Of a stretch of DNA of 64,000 nt, positions 8,007 through 16,245 are shown piece by piece; positions within the stretch are counted from its first letter, which is position 1, and every line of letters starts with the position of its first letter. The notes beneath the pieces were generated by a model. The model had not been told where the DNA came from. It saw nothing but the letters and a program-made list of their open reading frames with translations, and ran no database searches. The stretch is from positions 1 to 64,000 of the forward strand of contig JADJJU010000002.1 of NCBI GenBank assembly GCA_016706365.1, given 5' to 3'. The position numbers were made by a program, and so were the translations under genes. Source of the DNA: Saprospiraceae bacterium. Lineage in GTDB: Bacteria; Bacteroidota; Bacteroidia; Chitinophagales; Saprospiraceae.

Positions 8007-8834
8007 CTAATCTACTGATAATGAGATTTGACTTTGCATGGATTGGATGATATTCAGAGCAGTATCATGAAGATAAGCATTTCCTGCAATTACTTCCTGA
8101 CCTGTTTCATAGGAAAGATTTCCCTTCATATCACTGCATAATCCTCCTGCTTCTCTCACAAGTAACATTCCCGCAGCCGTATCCCATTCATTCAAATGAT
8201 ACTCGAAATATACATCAAATATTCCGCAAGCTACATAAGCCAGGTCAATAGCTGCAGATCCCAATCTCCGCACCCCTCTGGTGTTTCTTACAAAATATTC
8301 TACCATTTTCAATTGGCCATCCAGCTTGTAATCTGCATGATAAGGAAAGCCCGTAGCAATCAACGCATCTGAAAGTACTTTCCGTTGGCTCACATGAATT
8401 GGAACACTGTTATTAAATGCTCCTCCATCCTTCGTTGCACTAAACATCTGTCCACGAGTAATATCCAGAACGATCCCGAGAATCGTTTCTTCATTCTCTT
8501 TCAATGCGACACTCACAGAAATCACAGGAACACCAAATAAGAAATTAGTTGTCCCGTCAAGTGGGTCAATGATCCATGAAAGTGTCTTTCTTTCCTGGAA
8601 TGTCGTAGATTCCTCTGTGATAAATCCGGCTTTAGGGAGAATTCCACCCAGGCTTTTGACCAACATCTCCTCAGCTGTTTTGTCAACAATACTCACAAGA
8701 CTATTCAGGCTTTTTTCATCTGCATGCTGGATGCTGATTATACCGAATTGACTGTGGATATAATCGCCAGCCTGCTGAACTGCCGATTTTGCTGATTGCA
8801 ATACTTCGTGTAATTGTTCCTTAGTTAAACTCAT
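8007..8834 (-). CDS. Inositol monophosphatase family protein
   Basis: This is a Mg2+-dependent sugar-phosphate phosphatase of the IMPase/CysQ superfamily, about 275 residues. Metal-binding motifs are present in order: the Glu pair in FITEEST, the signature WIIDPLDGTTNFLFG, and the C-terminal EWDTAAGMLLVREAGG. The ATG at 8834 (MSLTKEQLHEVLQSAKSAV) fits family N-termini better than the upstream start at 8885. Family members act on inositol-1-phosphate, fructose-1,6-bisphosphate or 3'-phosphoadenosine nucleotides, and the sequence alone does not decide between them. It reads in the same direction as the permease gene, which lies 83 bases downstream. Confidence 0.88.
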   Translation of the reverse strand: MSLTKEQLHEVLQSAKSAVQQAGDYIHSQFGIISIQHADEKSLNSLVSIVDKTAEEMLVKSLGGILPKAGFITEESTTFQERKTLSWIIDPLDGTTNFLFGVPVISVSVALKENEETILGIVLDITRGQMFSATKDGGAFNNSVPIHVSQRKVLSDALIATGFPYHADYKLDGQLKMVEYFVRNTRGVRRLGSAAIDLAYVACGIFDVYFEYHLNEWDTAAGMLLVREAGGLCSDMKGNLSYETGQEVIAGNAYLHDTALNIIQSMQSQISLSVD

Positions 8835-8932
8835 AAATGCTGAAAAGGTGAAACCGAAATCGGTTTGGCTGTTTGGCTGATCCAAATCTAAAACTACTAA
8901 AACCTGAAACCTGAAAACTGAAATCTGATTTC

Positions 8933-9544
8933 CTACGCCATTTCCTGGACTACTTCAGTCACTTCCGGAACCATACGCTTCAACATTCCTTCAATTCCTG
9001 CTTTCAATGTGACCGTAGAAGAAGGGCAACCACTGCAGGATCCCTGAAGGATCACAGACACAACTCCATCCTGGAATGATTTAAATTCAATATTTCCACC
9101 ATCCATTTCTACAGCTGGTTTGACATATGTATCGATCAATTCTTTGATGCGAATAGAAAGCTCGCCCAAGTCTCCGCTTTCAGATAGCTTAGCTCTGCGC
9201 TCTGCCATCATTTGTTCCTGGACTTCTTCATAGCCTTCTTTGACGACGATCTCGTTTTCTGCCAACCAACTTTTGATGAATTCCTTTGCCTTCAACATGA
9301 TATCCTCCCATTGATAGTTCATCTCTTTGGTGATAGTAACAAAGTTGTTGCAGATGTACACGCTCTTCACAAATGGAAGCTCGTACAATGCCTCAGCAAG
9401 TGGAGACCACGTAGTAGCTAGTTCCTGAGTGTCAAATTCTGCAGTTCCGCGGAATAGCATCTTATTTGTAACGTATTTCAGGGATTCAGGATTGGGAGTT
9501 TGCTCAGTATATATTAGAACCGGTGGTTTGGTGATAGTGCTCAT
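8933..9544 (-). CDS. Nfu-type iron-sulfur cluster carrier
   Basis: This is a scaffold/carrier for Fe-S cluster delivery, 203 residues. The N-terminal Nfu_N domain (about 8-95) begins with the usual YTEQTPNPESLKYV. The C-terminal NifU-like domain (about 120-200) carries the cluster-binding pair C170 and C173 in GSCSGCPSS, preceded by VKPAVEMDGGNIEF. This two-domain arrangement is common in Bacteroidota and mitochondria. It is a good full-length match. No other Fe-S assembly genes are adjacent. Confidence 0.93.
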   Translation of the reverse strand: MSTITKPPVLIYTEQTPNPESLKYVTNKMLFRGTAEFDTQELATTWSPLAEALYELPFVKSVYICNNFVTITKEMNYQWEDIMLKAKEFIKSWLAENEIVVKEGYEEVQEQMMAERRAKLSESGDLGELSIRIKELIDTYVKPAVEMDGGNIEFKSFQDGVVSVILQGSCSGCPSSTVTLKAGIEGMLKRMVPEVTEVVQEMA

Positions 9545-9771
9545 GAAATCTGACTTTTATTTATATCGGGTTTAGGTGACAAAATTAATTAGAATAATTC
9601 TATTCAAGCAACATAACAACCTATATCTGATTTAGATTCAGAACTCAGTGAAATAATGAGATTAATAAATGTTCATTTTTAGATAATGCTCCATTGAGAA
9701 TGGCACAATTTTTATATAAACCTGCTGCTTGATACGAAGTCAAACTGTCATTCATTCAGGCCTTCTTCTGT

Positions 9772-9863
9772 TGAACACCTACGGAGTTCTTTCAAAGTGT
9801 GTTTTTTACCCCGAGCTGCGTTTCACTTGCACGGGGATATTCATATTAAACTCCTTCGGAGTT
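9772..9863. repeat. Hairpin cluster in a non-coding gap
   Basis: The gap 9545-10235 has no supportable gene. It holds a CCCCG...CGGGG hairpin (about 9809-9836) and AACTCC-TTC-GGAGTT (9849-9863), with the half-related ACGGAGTT word just before. At about 9911 the reverse complement of the AACAGCC word is also present. Confidence 0.45.
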
Positions 9864-10235
9864 GGTGAGCCAAAGAGCAATTCAATGTAATTGGTAATTC
9901 TGTTTTAATTCCGGCTGTTCTGGCTGCTAAACCCGGCCTTTTAAAATTTCTGTAGCTTTTCAAGCTGCTCGAAACACAGTTGTCAGTCTGAATTTGACGA
10001 CAAGTAAGCAGGCACAGAAGACGAGCAAAGAGATAATCTTCGGTGCTCTTAAAAATAAATTTTGAACCCTATTCTTGTTTCAAGTTAACATAAAATAAGC
10101 GAGCGGCTTTGCATGCGCCGGGTGAAAAGCAGCGTAGAAAACAAGGAAAGTTTAAACAGCCTTGATCTTTTGTTACTCGTACGTTTGTGATGACTTATTT
10201 TTGAATTTCATTCATTCATATTCATTAACAAGAAA

Positions 10236-10365
10236 GGATGGGGTAAGAAGAGCATTTTGTTACAGAAAACATTCTTGTATTTCGACCAGAAGAGATTGCG
10301 CTTACCCTATTCTTCTCCAAATGCTGAATAGTATCTAGGGAATAATTTATAAAGTTATATCCCGC
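10236..10365 (+). ncRNA. Structured leader of the IS110-family element, candidate bridge RNA
   Basis: The segment just upstream of the transposase holds GGGTAAG (10241-10247) matching CTTACCC (10301-10307), AGCATTT (10251-10257) matching AAATGCT (10319-10325), and a GGGA-ATAA stem with TTAT-A-TCCC (10338-10362). The first two pairings would cross, so they are either a pseudoknot or alternatives. IS110-group elements are known to encode a bridge RNA in the non-coding end upstream of the transposase, which fits this place. Target and donor loops were not identified. Confidence 0.4.
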
Positions 10366-10413
10366 GTAGACGAGTAAAGCTTACAGAAGAAATCCTTTAC
10401 AAACTGAGTTATC

Positions 10414-11489
10414 ATGAAAGGAGTAGTTGGCATTGACATTTCAAAGGCAATATTTCACGTTTGCTTTATGCTCAAATTGGAGAACAAGGAGTCTAAGGTT
10501 TTAGGCAGTACAAGTTTTGACAATACTGATTCTGGGGCAATGGAATTGGTGAAATGGGTGGAAAAGAAAACAGAGAAGACGTTTCAGTTAACTATGTCAT
10601 GGAAGCGACCGGTGTATACTATGAAAATCTTGCCTATTTTCTCTACGAAAGTGGGCAGGAAGTGGCAGTAATCCTGGCCATGAAGATGAAAAATTACATG
10701 AGGAGCTTTAATGTAAAAACCAAGACAGATAAAGTTGACAGTAAGGTAATTGCCGAATATGGTATTGAAAGAAACGTTGAAAAATGGAAGCCAATGTCGG
10801 GCAATTATAGACAAATAAGAGATATGGCCAGAGAGTCGATGTCTATTAAGAAAGAGATCACTAGGGCTAAGAATCAGCTTCATGCACTCAAGTACTCCAA
10901 AGGATTAAGTGAGATGATGAAGCAAAATGAAAGAAGAGCAAATAGAGTTTTATAAACATCAGCTTCAAAGGCTAAGAGTAGAACTTTTAAGCATTGCCAA
11001 ACAGGATAGTGACCTATATAAAAAGATCAAGAAACTTGAGACGATACCAGGAATTGGCCTGGAAACAGCAATAATACTGGTAAGTGAGACCAATGGATTC
11101 CAGTTGATCAGAAACATAAGACAACTTGTGAGTTATGCTGGTTTAGACGTATCACATAATGAGTCAGGAATGTACAAGGCAAGTCTAAAATAAGTAAAAA
11201 AGGGAATCGAAGAATAAGGCAAGCACTATATATGCCGGCAATGGCAGCAATAAGAAGCAATGAAAAAATGAAACAATTTAGTGACAGAATAAATGAGAAG
11301 AACCCAAATGTAAAGAGGAAATCAATTGTAGCCTGTATGCGTAAACTATTAATTCTGAGCTACGTAATTTGGATAAAAGACGAGGAATTTGACAAAAATT
11401 ATGCTTGGAATAATACATCGGGAAAAGAGGAGACTAAGCCTTCTTTTGGTCAAAAAAAAACGGAGCGACGGTCGCTCCGCACTAGATAG
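10414..11489 (+). pseudogene. IS110-family transposase, broken by frameshifts
   Basis: IS110 enzymes combine a RuvC-like DEDD domain with a C-terminal Tnp domain that carries a serine nucleophile. The order is right for one gene of about 330-340 residues: VGIDISK at the N-terminus, MEATGVYYENLAYFL, KTKTDKVDSKVIAEYG, then PGIGLETAIILVSETNGF, YAGLDVSHNESG and, after another shift, KKGNRRIRQALYMPAMAA. The reading frame changes near 10600, 10920 and 11190. The first break looks like a lost T in a TT run, so the copy may be intact in the living cell. It is the only transposase in the window. Exact element ends were not determined. Confidence 0.85.
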
Positions 11490-11535
11490 ACTTCGGTAGA
11501 AAGAATCAACTGAAGCCTTCTTTTGGTCAGAACAA
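11434..11535. repeat. Duplicated 20-bp segment flanking a perfect hairpin at the transposase 3' end
   Basis: AAGCCTTCTTTTGGTCA occurs at about 11434-11450 and again at about 11513-11529. Between the copies is the perfect palindrome CGGAGCGACGGTCGCTCCG (11460-11478) after an A run. The second copy may mark the right boundary of the IS110 element, or the palindrome block may have been inserted with duplication of its target. Confidence 0.5.
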
Positions 11536-11674
11536 ATATAGAAAAAAAGAGAGAAATTTGCAGAAATAATTTGGATAGCAACATAGTATCTTTTGGATCA
11601 AGCCAAAAGTAAAAGAAATATTTAACAGGCAAGAAAGTAAAATTTGCTGGCAATGCAAATTTTTCTTCCTTCAC

Positions 11675-12061
11675 CTAATTCTGTTTTGGATCAGAAATTA
11701 GTACAAACGGAGGTATAATGACTTCAAAAGGCAATCCATCCGGCAATCTCTCCATAAGATAAATACCGTTCATTCTGCCAATTTCACTGACCAGCGGACA
11801 CCATGATGAATACTGAAATTGCTCCCCTGGTGCAAGGACAGGTTGTTGTCCTACAACACCTTCTCCTTCTACTTCCTGCACGCCATTGAGAGAATCAAAA
11901 ATATACCAGTGTCTGCGCAATAGCTTTACCGTCCAGGAACTCTTATTCTCTATTACTATCGTGTAATTGAATAATTGTTTTCCGGAGATCGGTTCAGAAT
12001 ATCTCATTTGATAGTGACATTCTACACTGATTTGGATTCCATGCGTGGTTAGTATTTCCAT
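11675..12061 (-). CDS. apaG: ApaG domain protein
   Basis: This is a 128-residue single-domain protein of the ApaG/DUF525 family, an immunoglobulin-like beta fold. Family hallmarks are YTIVIENKSSWTVKLLRRHW, the glycine-rich GEGVVGQQPVLAPGEQFQY and the closing IPPFVL. ApaG has been linked to cobalt and magnesium tolerance and nucleotide polyphosphate metabolism in enterobacteria, but its molecular function is unsettled. It lies 10 bases after gmk in the order yicC-gmk-apaG on the minus strand and is probably cotranscribed. A weak hairpin with AAAATTTGC arms (11639-11663) could end the operon. Confidence 0.93.
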   Translation of the reverse strand: MEILTTHGIQISVECHYQMRYSEPISGKQLFNYTIVIENKSSWTVKLLRRHWYIFDSLNGVQEVEGEGVVGQQPVLAPGEQFQYSSWCPLVSEIGRMNGIYLMERLPDGLPFEVIIPPFVLISDPKQN

Positions 12062-12071
12062 TGATGTAAAA

Positions 12072-12653
12072 TTACACGTTCAGAAACTTATTAACAATAG
12101 CTTCTGCTTCCTTTAACGTAAATTTGAGATCATCGTTTTGTAAAATAATATCAAACTTATTGGCATAGGTTAATTCCAGGGAGGCTTTATCGATTCTGCG
12201 TTGCAGACTTTCAGGCGTTTCAGTATTTCTTTTGCGTAATCTTTCAATCAATATTTCCAGGGAAGGCGGGTGAACAAAAACAGTCAGACAGTTCTCCTTA
12301 TATTTTCTTTTCAGGCGTAAAGCGCCGTTTACATCTATATCAAAAATGACACATCTGCCTTCATCATGCAGTCGATCGATCTCTGATCTCAGTGTGCCAT
12401 AGTATTGTCCCTGATAAACTTCTTCCCATTCTGCAAACTCCTCTTCCTCTATTTTGTCTTTAAATTCTTGCTCTGTAATGAAATAGTAATCCACCCCATT
12501 TACTTCATAATGCCTTTGCTGTCTGGTTGCCGCGGAAACCGAAAAAGAAAGCTGAGGAAATACTGATAAAAGATGGCGGACTATAGTAGTCTTTCCCGCT
12601 CCTGACGGAGCAGTAAATACTAATAATTTGCCATTGGGATTTAATTCACTCAT
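12072..12653 (-). CDS. gmk: Guanylate kinase
   Basis: It converts GMP and ATP to GDP and ADP in purine nucleotide synthesis, in the cytoplasm. At 193 residues it has normal length. The P-loop APSGAGKTTIVRHLL is at about residues 15-30, followed by the GMP-binding region (SVSAATRQQRHYEVNGVDYYF) and the EWEEVYQGQYYGT segment. The lid and C-terminal helices are complete. The start lies 3 bases after the yicC stop, so the two are translationally close; yicC-gmk neighbours are widespread in bacteria. Confidence 0.96.
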   Translation of the reverse strand: MSELNPNGKLLVFTAPSGAGKTTIVRHLLSVFPQLSFSVSAATRQQRHYEVNGVDYYFITEQEFKDKIEEEEFAEWEEVYQGQYYGTLRSEIDRLHDEGRCVIFDIDVNGALRLKRKYKENCLTVFVHPPSLEILIERLRKRNTETPESLQRRIDKASLELTYANKFDIILQNDDLKFTLKEAEAIVNKFLNV

Positions 12654-12656
12654 ATT

Positions 12657-13532
12657 CTAGACGATGTTCGCCAATTGTTCTTTTATTTTTTCCAACTCAT
12701 CCTTCATCTGCACAATCAAACGCTGAATCTCAGCCACAGATGCCTTTGCGCCAAGAGTATTGATCTCTCTGCCTATTTCCTGAGAAATAAAATTCAGTTT
12801 TCTTCCTTGTCCGGTTTCATCAGAATTCATCACTTCGAGAAAATAAATACAGTGTTGTTCAAGCCGCACTTTCTCTTCTGTGATATCCATCTTCTCCAGA
12901 TAATAGATCAGCTCCTGTTCGAACCGATTCTTGTCAATCTGATCAGGGGTCATTTGCGTCTCCAGTAATAGAGTCAGACGTTCTTTTACTTTTTCAATTC
13001 TGTTTTGCTCATATGGGAGTACTGCCTCCAGGTTCTGACGAATGAGGTTAATTCTTGTTTCAAAATCATTTTGCAGAATACGGCCTTCCTCTTTTCTAAA
13101 TGAAAGAAACTGAGTCATTGCTTCCCTGAAGGTGGCTTCTATCTCCATCCATTCTGTTTCATCAGAGGTATTACTATCTGCCTGGATGACATTCGGAATT
13201 CTGAGTATGCTGGCGAATACATCACCCGGCTCGACATTCATTTCATCTGCCAGGGATTTCAATTCTTCATAATACCGTCTGAAAAGAGGTTTATTAAGCC
13301 CAAATCCATTTTCCCCATAAGGTGAGGCAATGTCAATAGTCACATCAATCTTTCCTCTGTCCGCCTGATCCTGCAGCCATTTGCGGACTATCAGTTCTTT
13401 TTCCTTGTGATTATTGGGCAGTTTGACTCTGAAATCTGAGCCTTTTGAATTGACCGAACGGATTTCTATCTGAATGGTTTTATCTCCTATGGTAGCAGAT
13501 GCTCTGCCATATCCTGTCATGGATTGCAACAT
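12657..13532 (-). CDS. yicC: YicC-family endoribonuclease
   Basis: This is a member of the YicC/YloC family (291 residues), shown in other bacteria to act as an endoribonuclease and to affect stationary-phase survival and small-RNA turnover. The N-terminus LQSMTGYGRA and the motif EIRSVNSKGSDFRVKLP are family hallmarks. The C-terminal DUF1732 part includes FISQEIGREINTLGAKA, with a helical end. It is the first gene of yicC-gmk-apaG. Upstream is a 900-base gap with tRNA-Phe. Confidence 0.93.
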   Translation of the reverse strand: MLQSMTGYGRASATIGDKTIQIEIRSVNSKGSDFRVKLPNNHKEKELIVRKWLQDQADRGKIDVTIDIASPYGENGFGLNKPLFRRYYEELKSLADEMNVEPGDVFASILRIPNVIQADSNTSDETEWMEIEATFREAMTQFLSFRKEEGRILQNDFETRINLIRQNLEAVLPYEQNRIEKVKERLTLLLETQMTPDQIDKNRFEQELIYYLEKMDITEEKVRLEQHCIYFLEVMNSDETGQGRKLNFISQEIGREINTLGAKASVAEIQRLIVQMKDELEKIKEQLANIV

Positions 13533-13724
13533 GGAATGCTTAATTTAGCCGCTAAAGATAGTTGTTTTATGTTGGGCAAGTTCTATTAAACACAATCATT
13601 GATTTATCTAATACCCCAAAGGCATTGATAAACCTGAACAAAAGTTGGTAGCGAATTGTAAATCATTATTTTATCAGGATTCCAGAATAGCACACTGTGG
13701 AGAATATTTAGAAAATATCCAATT

Positions 13725-13757
13725 TGATCCTAATAAAAAAAGGTATCAGATTGCTCC
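13725..13757. repeat. Copy 1 of a 33-bp direct repeat
   Basis: TTGATCCTAATAAAAAAAGG and the following TATCAGATTGCTCC match 14138-14170 at about 31 of 33 positions. The second copy is part of the tRNA-Phe terminator; this one has lost the second stem arm. No gene is seen between 13533 and 14186. Confidence 0.6.
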
Positions 13758-14144
13758 GGATTTAAATTTTTAAAGAGATTGGGACCATTACAAATCTAAA
13801 ATACATGTCCACGAATTACACAAAATGACACTAATAAATCCACTAACAATTTTTCAATCATTCCTTATGAAAAAATTCGTGTAAATATACTTCGTGGTTA
13901 AACAGTTATTGATAGAAATCGATTCCAAAATAGATACTTGAAGCTAACTTTTAATTTTTCATATGATTATTATTCCTGAGCAATTTAGAAGGCCTTGATA
14001 GTTGCGTTAGCAGACTCAAATTCATTATGGATTTTATATGAATAATATGAAAAGACACTGAAAAATCAGTAATATATCTTAAAGGTGCTTAGAAACTATT
14101 CGTGTCAATTTGTGGATAAACCAAAATTGATAGCACTTGATCCC

Positions 14145-14180
14145 AATAAAAAAAGGTGTCAGATTGCTCCAACACCTTTT
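14145..14180 (-). terminator. Terminator of tRNA-Phe
   Basis: On the minus strand AAAAGGTGT (72-80 of line 14101+) pairs with ACACCTTTT, followed by a T run. It starts 7 bases past the tRNA 3' end. Confidence 0.75.
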
Positions 14181-14186
14181 AAAAAG

Positions 14187-14259
14187 TGGTACCTCCAGGA
14201 ATCGAACCAGGGACACCAGGATTTTCAGTCCTGTGCTCTACCAACTGAGCTAAGGTACC
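14187..14259 (-). tRNA. tRNA-Phe (GAA)
   Basis: The minus strand folds as a full cloverleaf: acceptor GGTACCT/AGGTACC, D-arm AGCTCAGTTGGTAGAGC, anticodon stem CAGGA/TCCTG with loop CTGAAAA (anticodon GAA), and T-arm CCTGG-TTCGATT-CCTGG. The discriminator base is A. CCA is not encoded. A promoter and a terminator flank it. Confidence 0.95.
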
Positions 14260-14289
14260 TTTTTTTACTTGCCCTTCTTTAAAGGACTG

Positions 14290-14320
14290 CAAATATAGTT
14301 GTACCAAGTAATATTGTCAA
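14290..14320 (-). promoter_or_regulatory. Promoter of tRNA-Phe
   Basis: On the minus strand TTG (14318-14320), 20 bases, then TATATTTG (14290-14297) followed by CAG. This is the Bacteroidota housekeeping promoter form and closely matches those before tRNA-Val and rplS. Confidence 0.7.
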
Positions 14321-14462
14321 CCCCAAGCCTAAAAAAGTTATAATTAAAACCTGTTAGACAGTGAAAAATCTTCACAATATTGATAAAGTACAATGTGTAA
14401 ATGTTTGTTCAACAGAGCGCTTAGCAGCAATTATTGCTGACGCTTGATCAGAAAAATAAATA

Positions 14463-15572
14463 TTAAATATCGTTCCGGTCGCTTACCTTTTTACCCCCAA
14501 AAGACAGAATTGCGGAGAAAATATGTGAATAGCGGTTATTGCTGCTCTGACCCACATTGGACAATGCATAATCGATTTCCAGTCTTCCAAATCGCAATCC
14601 GATTCCAAAACTAGGTCTCAATGTCAAGGATTGTTTTGTAGGTTCTATGATATCTTTAACTTTTTGAAAGTTGCCGACTCCTGCCCTGATATAGACTGCA
14701 CGATTGTAACCCAATTCGATACCCAATGCCGGGTCAATATTAATTGCTTTACTGCTGACCAATACATTCCTCTGACCGTCAAATGTCATTCTGGCCATCA
14801 TATCAGCAAGTACACTGTATTTACCAAAATTCCACTGATATCCCACTGCCGGTAAAAGAGAAGGTCTTGTGATTTCTGTTGAGGCAAGATTTACTTCATT
14901 TCCGGTATTCAACAAAACTTGTTTTTGTTCTTCTGTAAATGAATATGTCCATCTGTTATAGGTTGTCGTAATATCTCTCCCCATGACGGCAAACATGAAG
15001 CCATTCTTCTGGTACAAAAGACTAAGATCTATCCCGATTCCAAATGCTTTTCCAAATGGACCTGCCTGTTGAAAAAGTACTTTTGCATTAGCCCCTACTC
15101 TCCAGTTCGGATTTTTAAGTGCACGGGCATAAGAAACGAAAATAGCATAAGAAGCATATGAGAATTCAGAAATATTATCCCGGTTGATCGTGCCATCAGG
15201 ATCGTATAAATCAAGAGTATTCGGTATATTATCAATTCCATTTCTGATAACAGACACTCCAAGAAAGGATTTATTGAGGGTGTCAAGACTTTTTGCAATG
15301 CCAAGATAATCATGCTTGGATACTCCCGAAAACCATTCTGCGTGCATTGCCCCTACCTGAAGAGGTTCTTTAATTCTGGTAAGTGCAGCAGGATTCCAGT
15401 AGGTGCTGAAAACATCGGAAGAGCTGGAAAGTACACTCCCTGCCATCCCTTGTGATCTGGCACCAATACCGATAGAAAGGAAATCATTTTGATAAACCTG
15501 AGCAAAACCTTTGGAAGAGAATCCTATAACAAATACCGATATGATGAAAATTCCTGTAGAACGCTTAATCAT
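14463..15572 (-). CDS. PorV/PorQ-family outer-membrane protein
   Basis: This is a predicted outer-membrane beta barrel of about 369 residues. The ATG at 15572 gives MIKRSTGIFIISVFVIGFSS, a signal peptide ending at GFAQ; a start at 15671 would add 33 unrelated residues. The mature start NDFLSIGIGARSQGMAGSV and SSDVFSTYWNPAALTRI are the family hallmark. Alternating beta-strand patterns run to the C-terminus, ending in ILSFGGKK. PorV shuttles T9SS cargo to the attachment complex and PorQ links the system to the outer membrane, but many paralogues have unknown roles and this one has no T9SS neighbours. I infer an outer-membrane location, not a specific function. Confidence 0.8.
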   Translation of the reverse strand: MIKRSTGIFIISVFVIGFSSKGFAQVYQNDFLSIGIGARSQGMAGSVLSSSSDVFSTYWNPAALTRIKEPLQVGAMHAEWFSGVSKHDYLGIAKSLDTLNKSFLGVSVIRNGIDNIPNTLDLYDPDGTINRDNISEFSYASYAIFVSYARALKNPNWRVGANAKVLFQQAGPFGKAFGIGIDLSLLYQKNGFMFAVMGRDITTTYNRWTYSFTEEQKQVLLNTGNEVNLASTEITRPSLLPAVGYQWNFGKYSVLADMMARMTFDGQRNVLVSSKAINIDPALGIELGYNRAVYIRAGVGNFQKVKDIIEPTKQSLTLRPSFGIGLRFGRLEIDYALSNVGQSSNNRYSHIFSAILSFGGKKVSDRNDI

Positions 15573-15640
15573 GCTGAGTCTTTTGAATAAGTTATCAAAC
15601 GGCAAGATACTGCAAAAATTGCCGTTTCCAGTAAGCTTTA

Positions 15641-16078
15641 TTAAAACAGAATTGATCCTTTGGCGGCCCACCAGGGAACGATTTCAGCGAGTAATCTTCC
15701 CGCTTTCACGGCAGGATCCTGTGCAGCTAAAGCCTCAGCTTCTTCTGCTGATTTGACATTAAATATAAAAATGCCGATGAGGTCAGATTTACTCTCAGTA
15801 GGACCGGCGATGCAAAGCTTATTTTCCGCAGCCATTTTTTTGATATGCGCCATATGTCCCGCCTGAATTTTTTCAGCTTCTTCTTTAGGCTGATCTCTGT
15901 TGGGCCCTGATTTCAATAAGCACAAATAATATTTTTTCATAGTAGTGGACTTACCTTCGTCTTCCATGACAAAAATATCATAGCCATCAGCATCTTTTTG
16001 CTGAGCAAGACTGAAAACACTTATGAAACAGAATATTGTAACTGAAAGAAATTTGAAAAACAGATTGGCAGCGGCCAT
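15641..16078 (-). CDS. Exported YCII-domain protein
   Basis: A protein of about 145 residues. The ATG at 16078 gives MAAANLFFKFLSVTIFCFIS, a signal peptide ending near SLAQ. The mature part is a YCII/dimeric alpha-beta-barrel-like domain (about 45-140): KKYYLCLLKSGPNRDQPKEE, HMAHIKKMAAENKLCIAGP, IGIFIFNVKSAEEAEALAAQ, DPAVKAGRLLAEIVPWWA. YCII proteins resemble muconolactone isomerases, but an enzymatic role is mostly unproven. The signal peptide and YCII fusion is common in Bacteroidota. The function is unknown. Confidence 0.82.
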   Translation of the reverse strand: MAAANLFFKFLSVTIFCFISVFSLAQQKDADGYDIFVMEDEGKSTTMKKYYLCLLKSGPNRDQPKEEAEKIQAGHMAHIKKMAAENKLCIAGPTESKSDLIGIFIFNVKSAEEAEALAAQDPAVKAGRLLAEIVPWWAAKGSILF

Positions 16079-16245
16079 AATGATAATTTTTTTGTGATGT
16101 ACAATTAATGTATGCTTCAAAATTGAGTGAATATATTTAATCCGATTTAAAGATTTTGTGAAGAGAACTGCTCCCTGAGGTCTTAATATGCAATATATAA
16201 ATTGCAGGGAGGAGATCAGCAATTTCTATGGCAGCCAATTTGGTC

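Noticed and set aside
13725..14259. att-site pair of an element integrated at tRNA-Phe
   Set aside because: The duplicated segment lies in the terminator and does not contain the tRNA 3' end, and there is no integrase or cargo between the copies.
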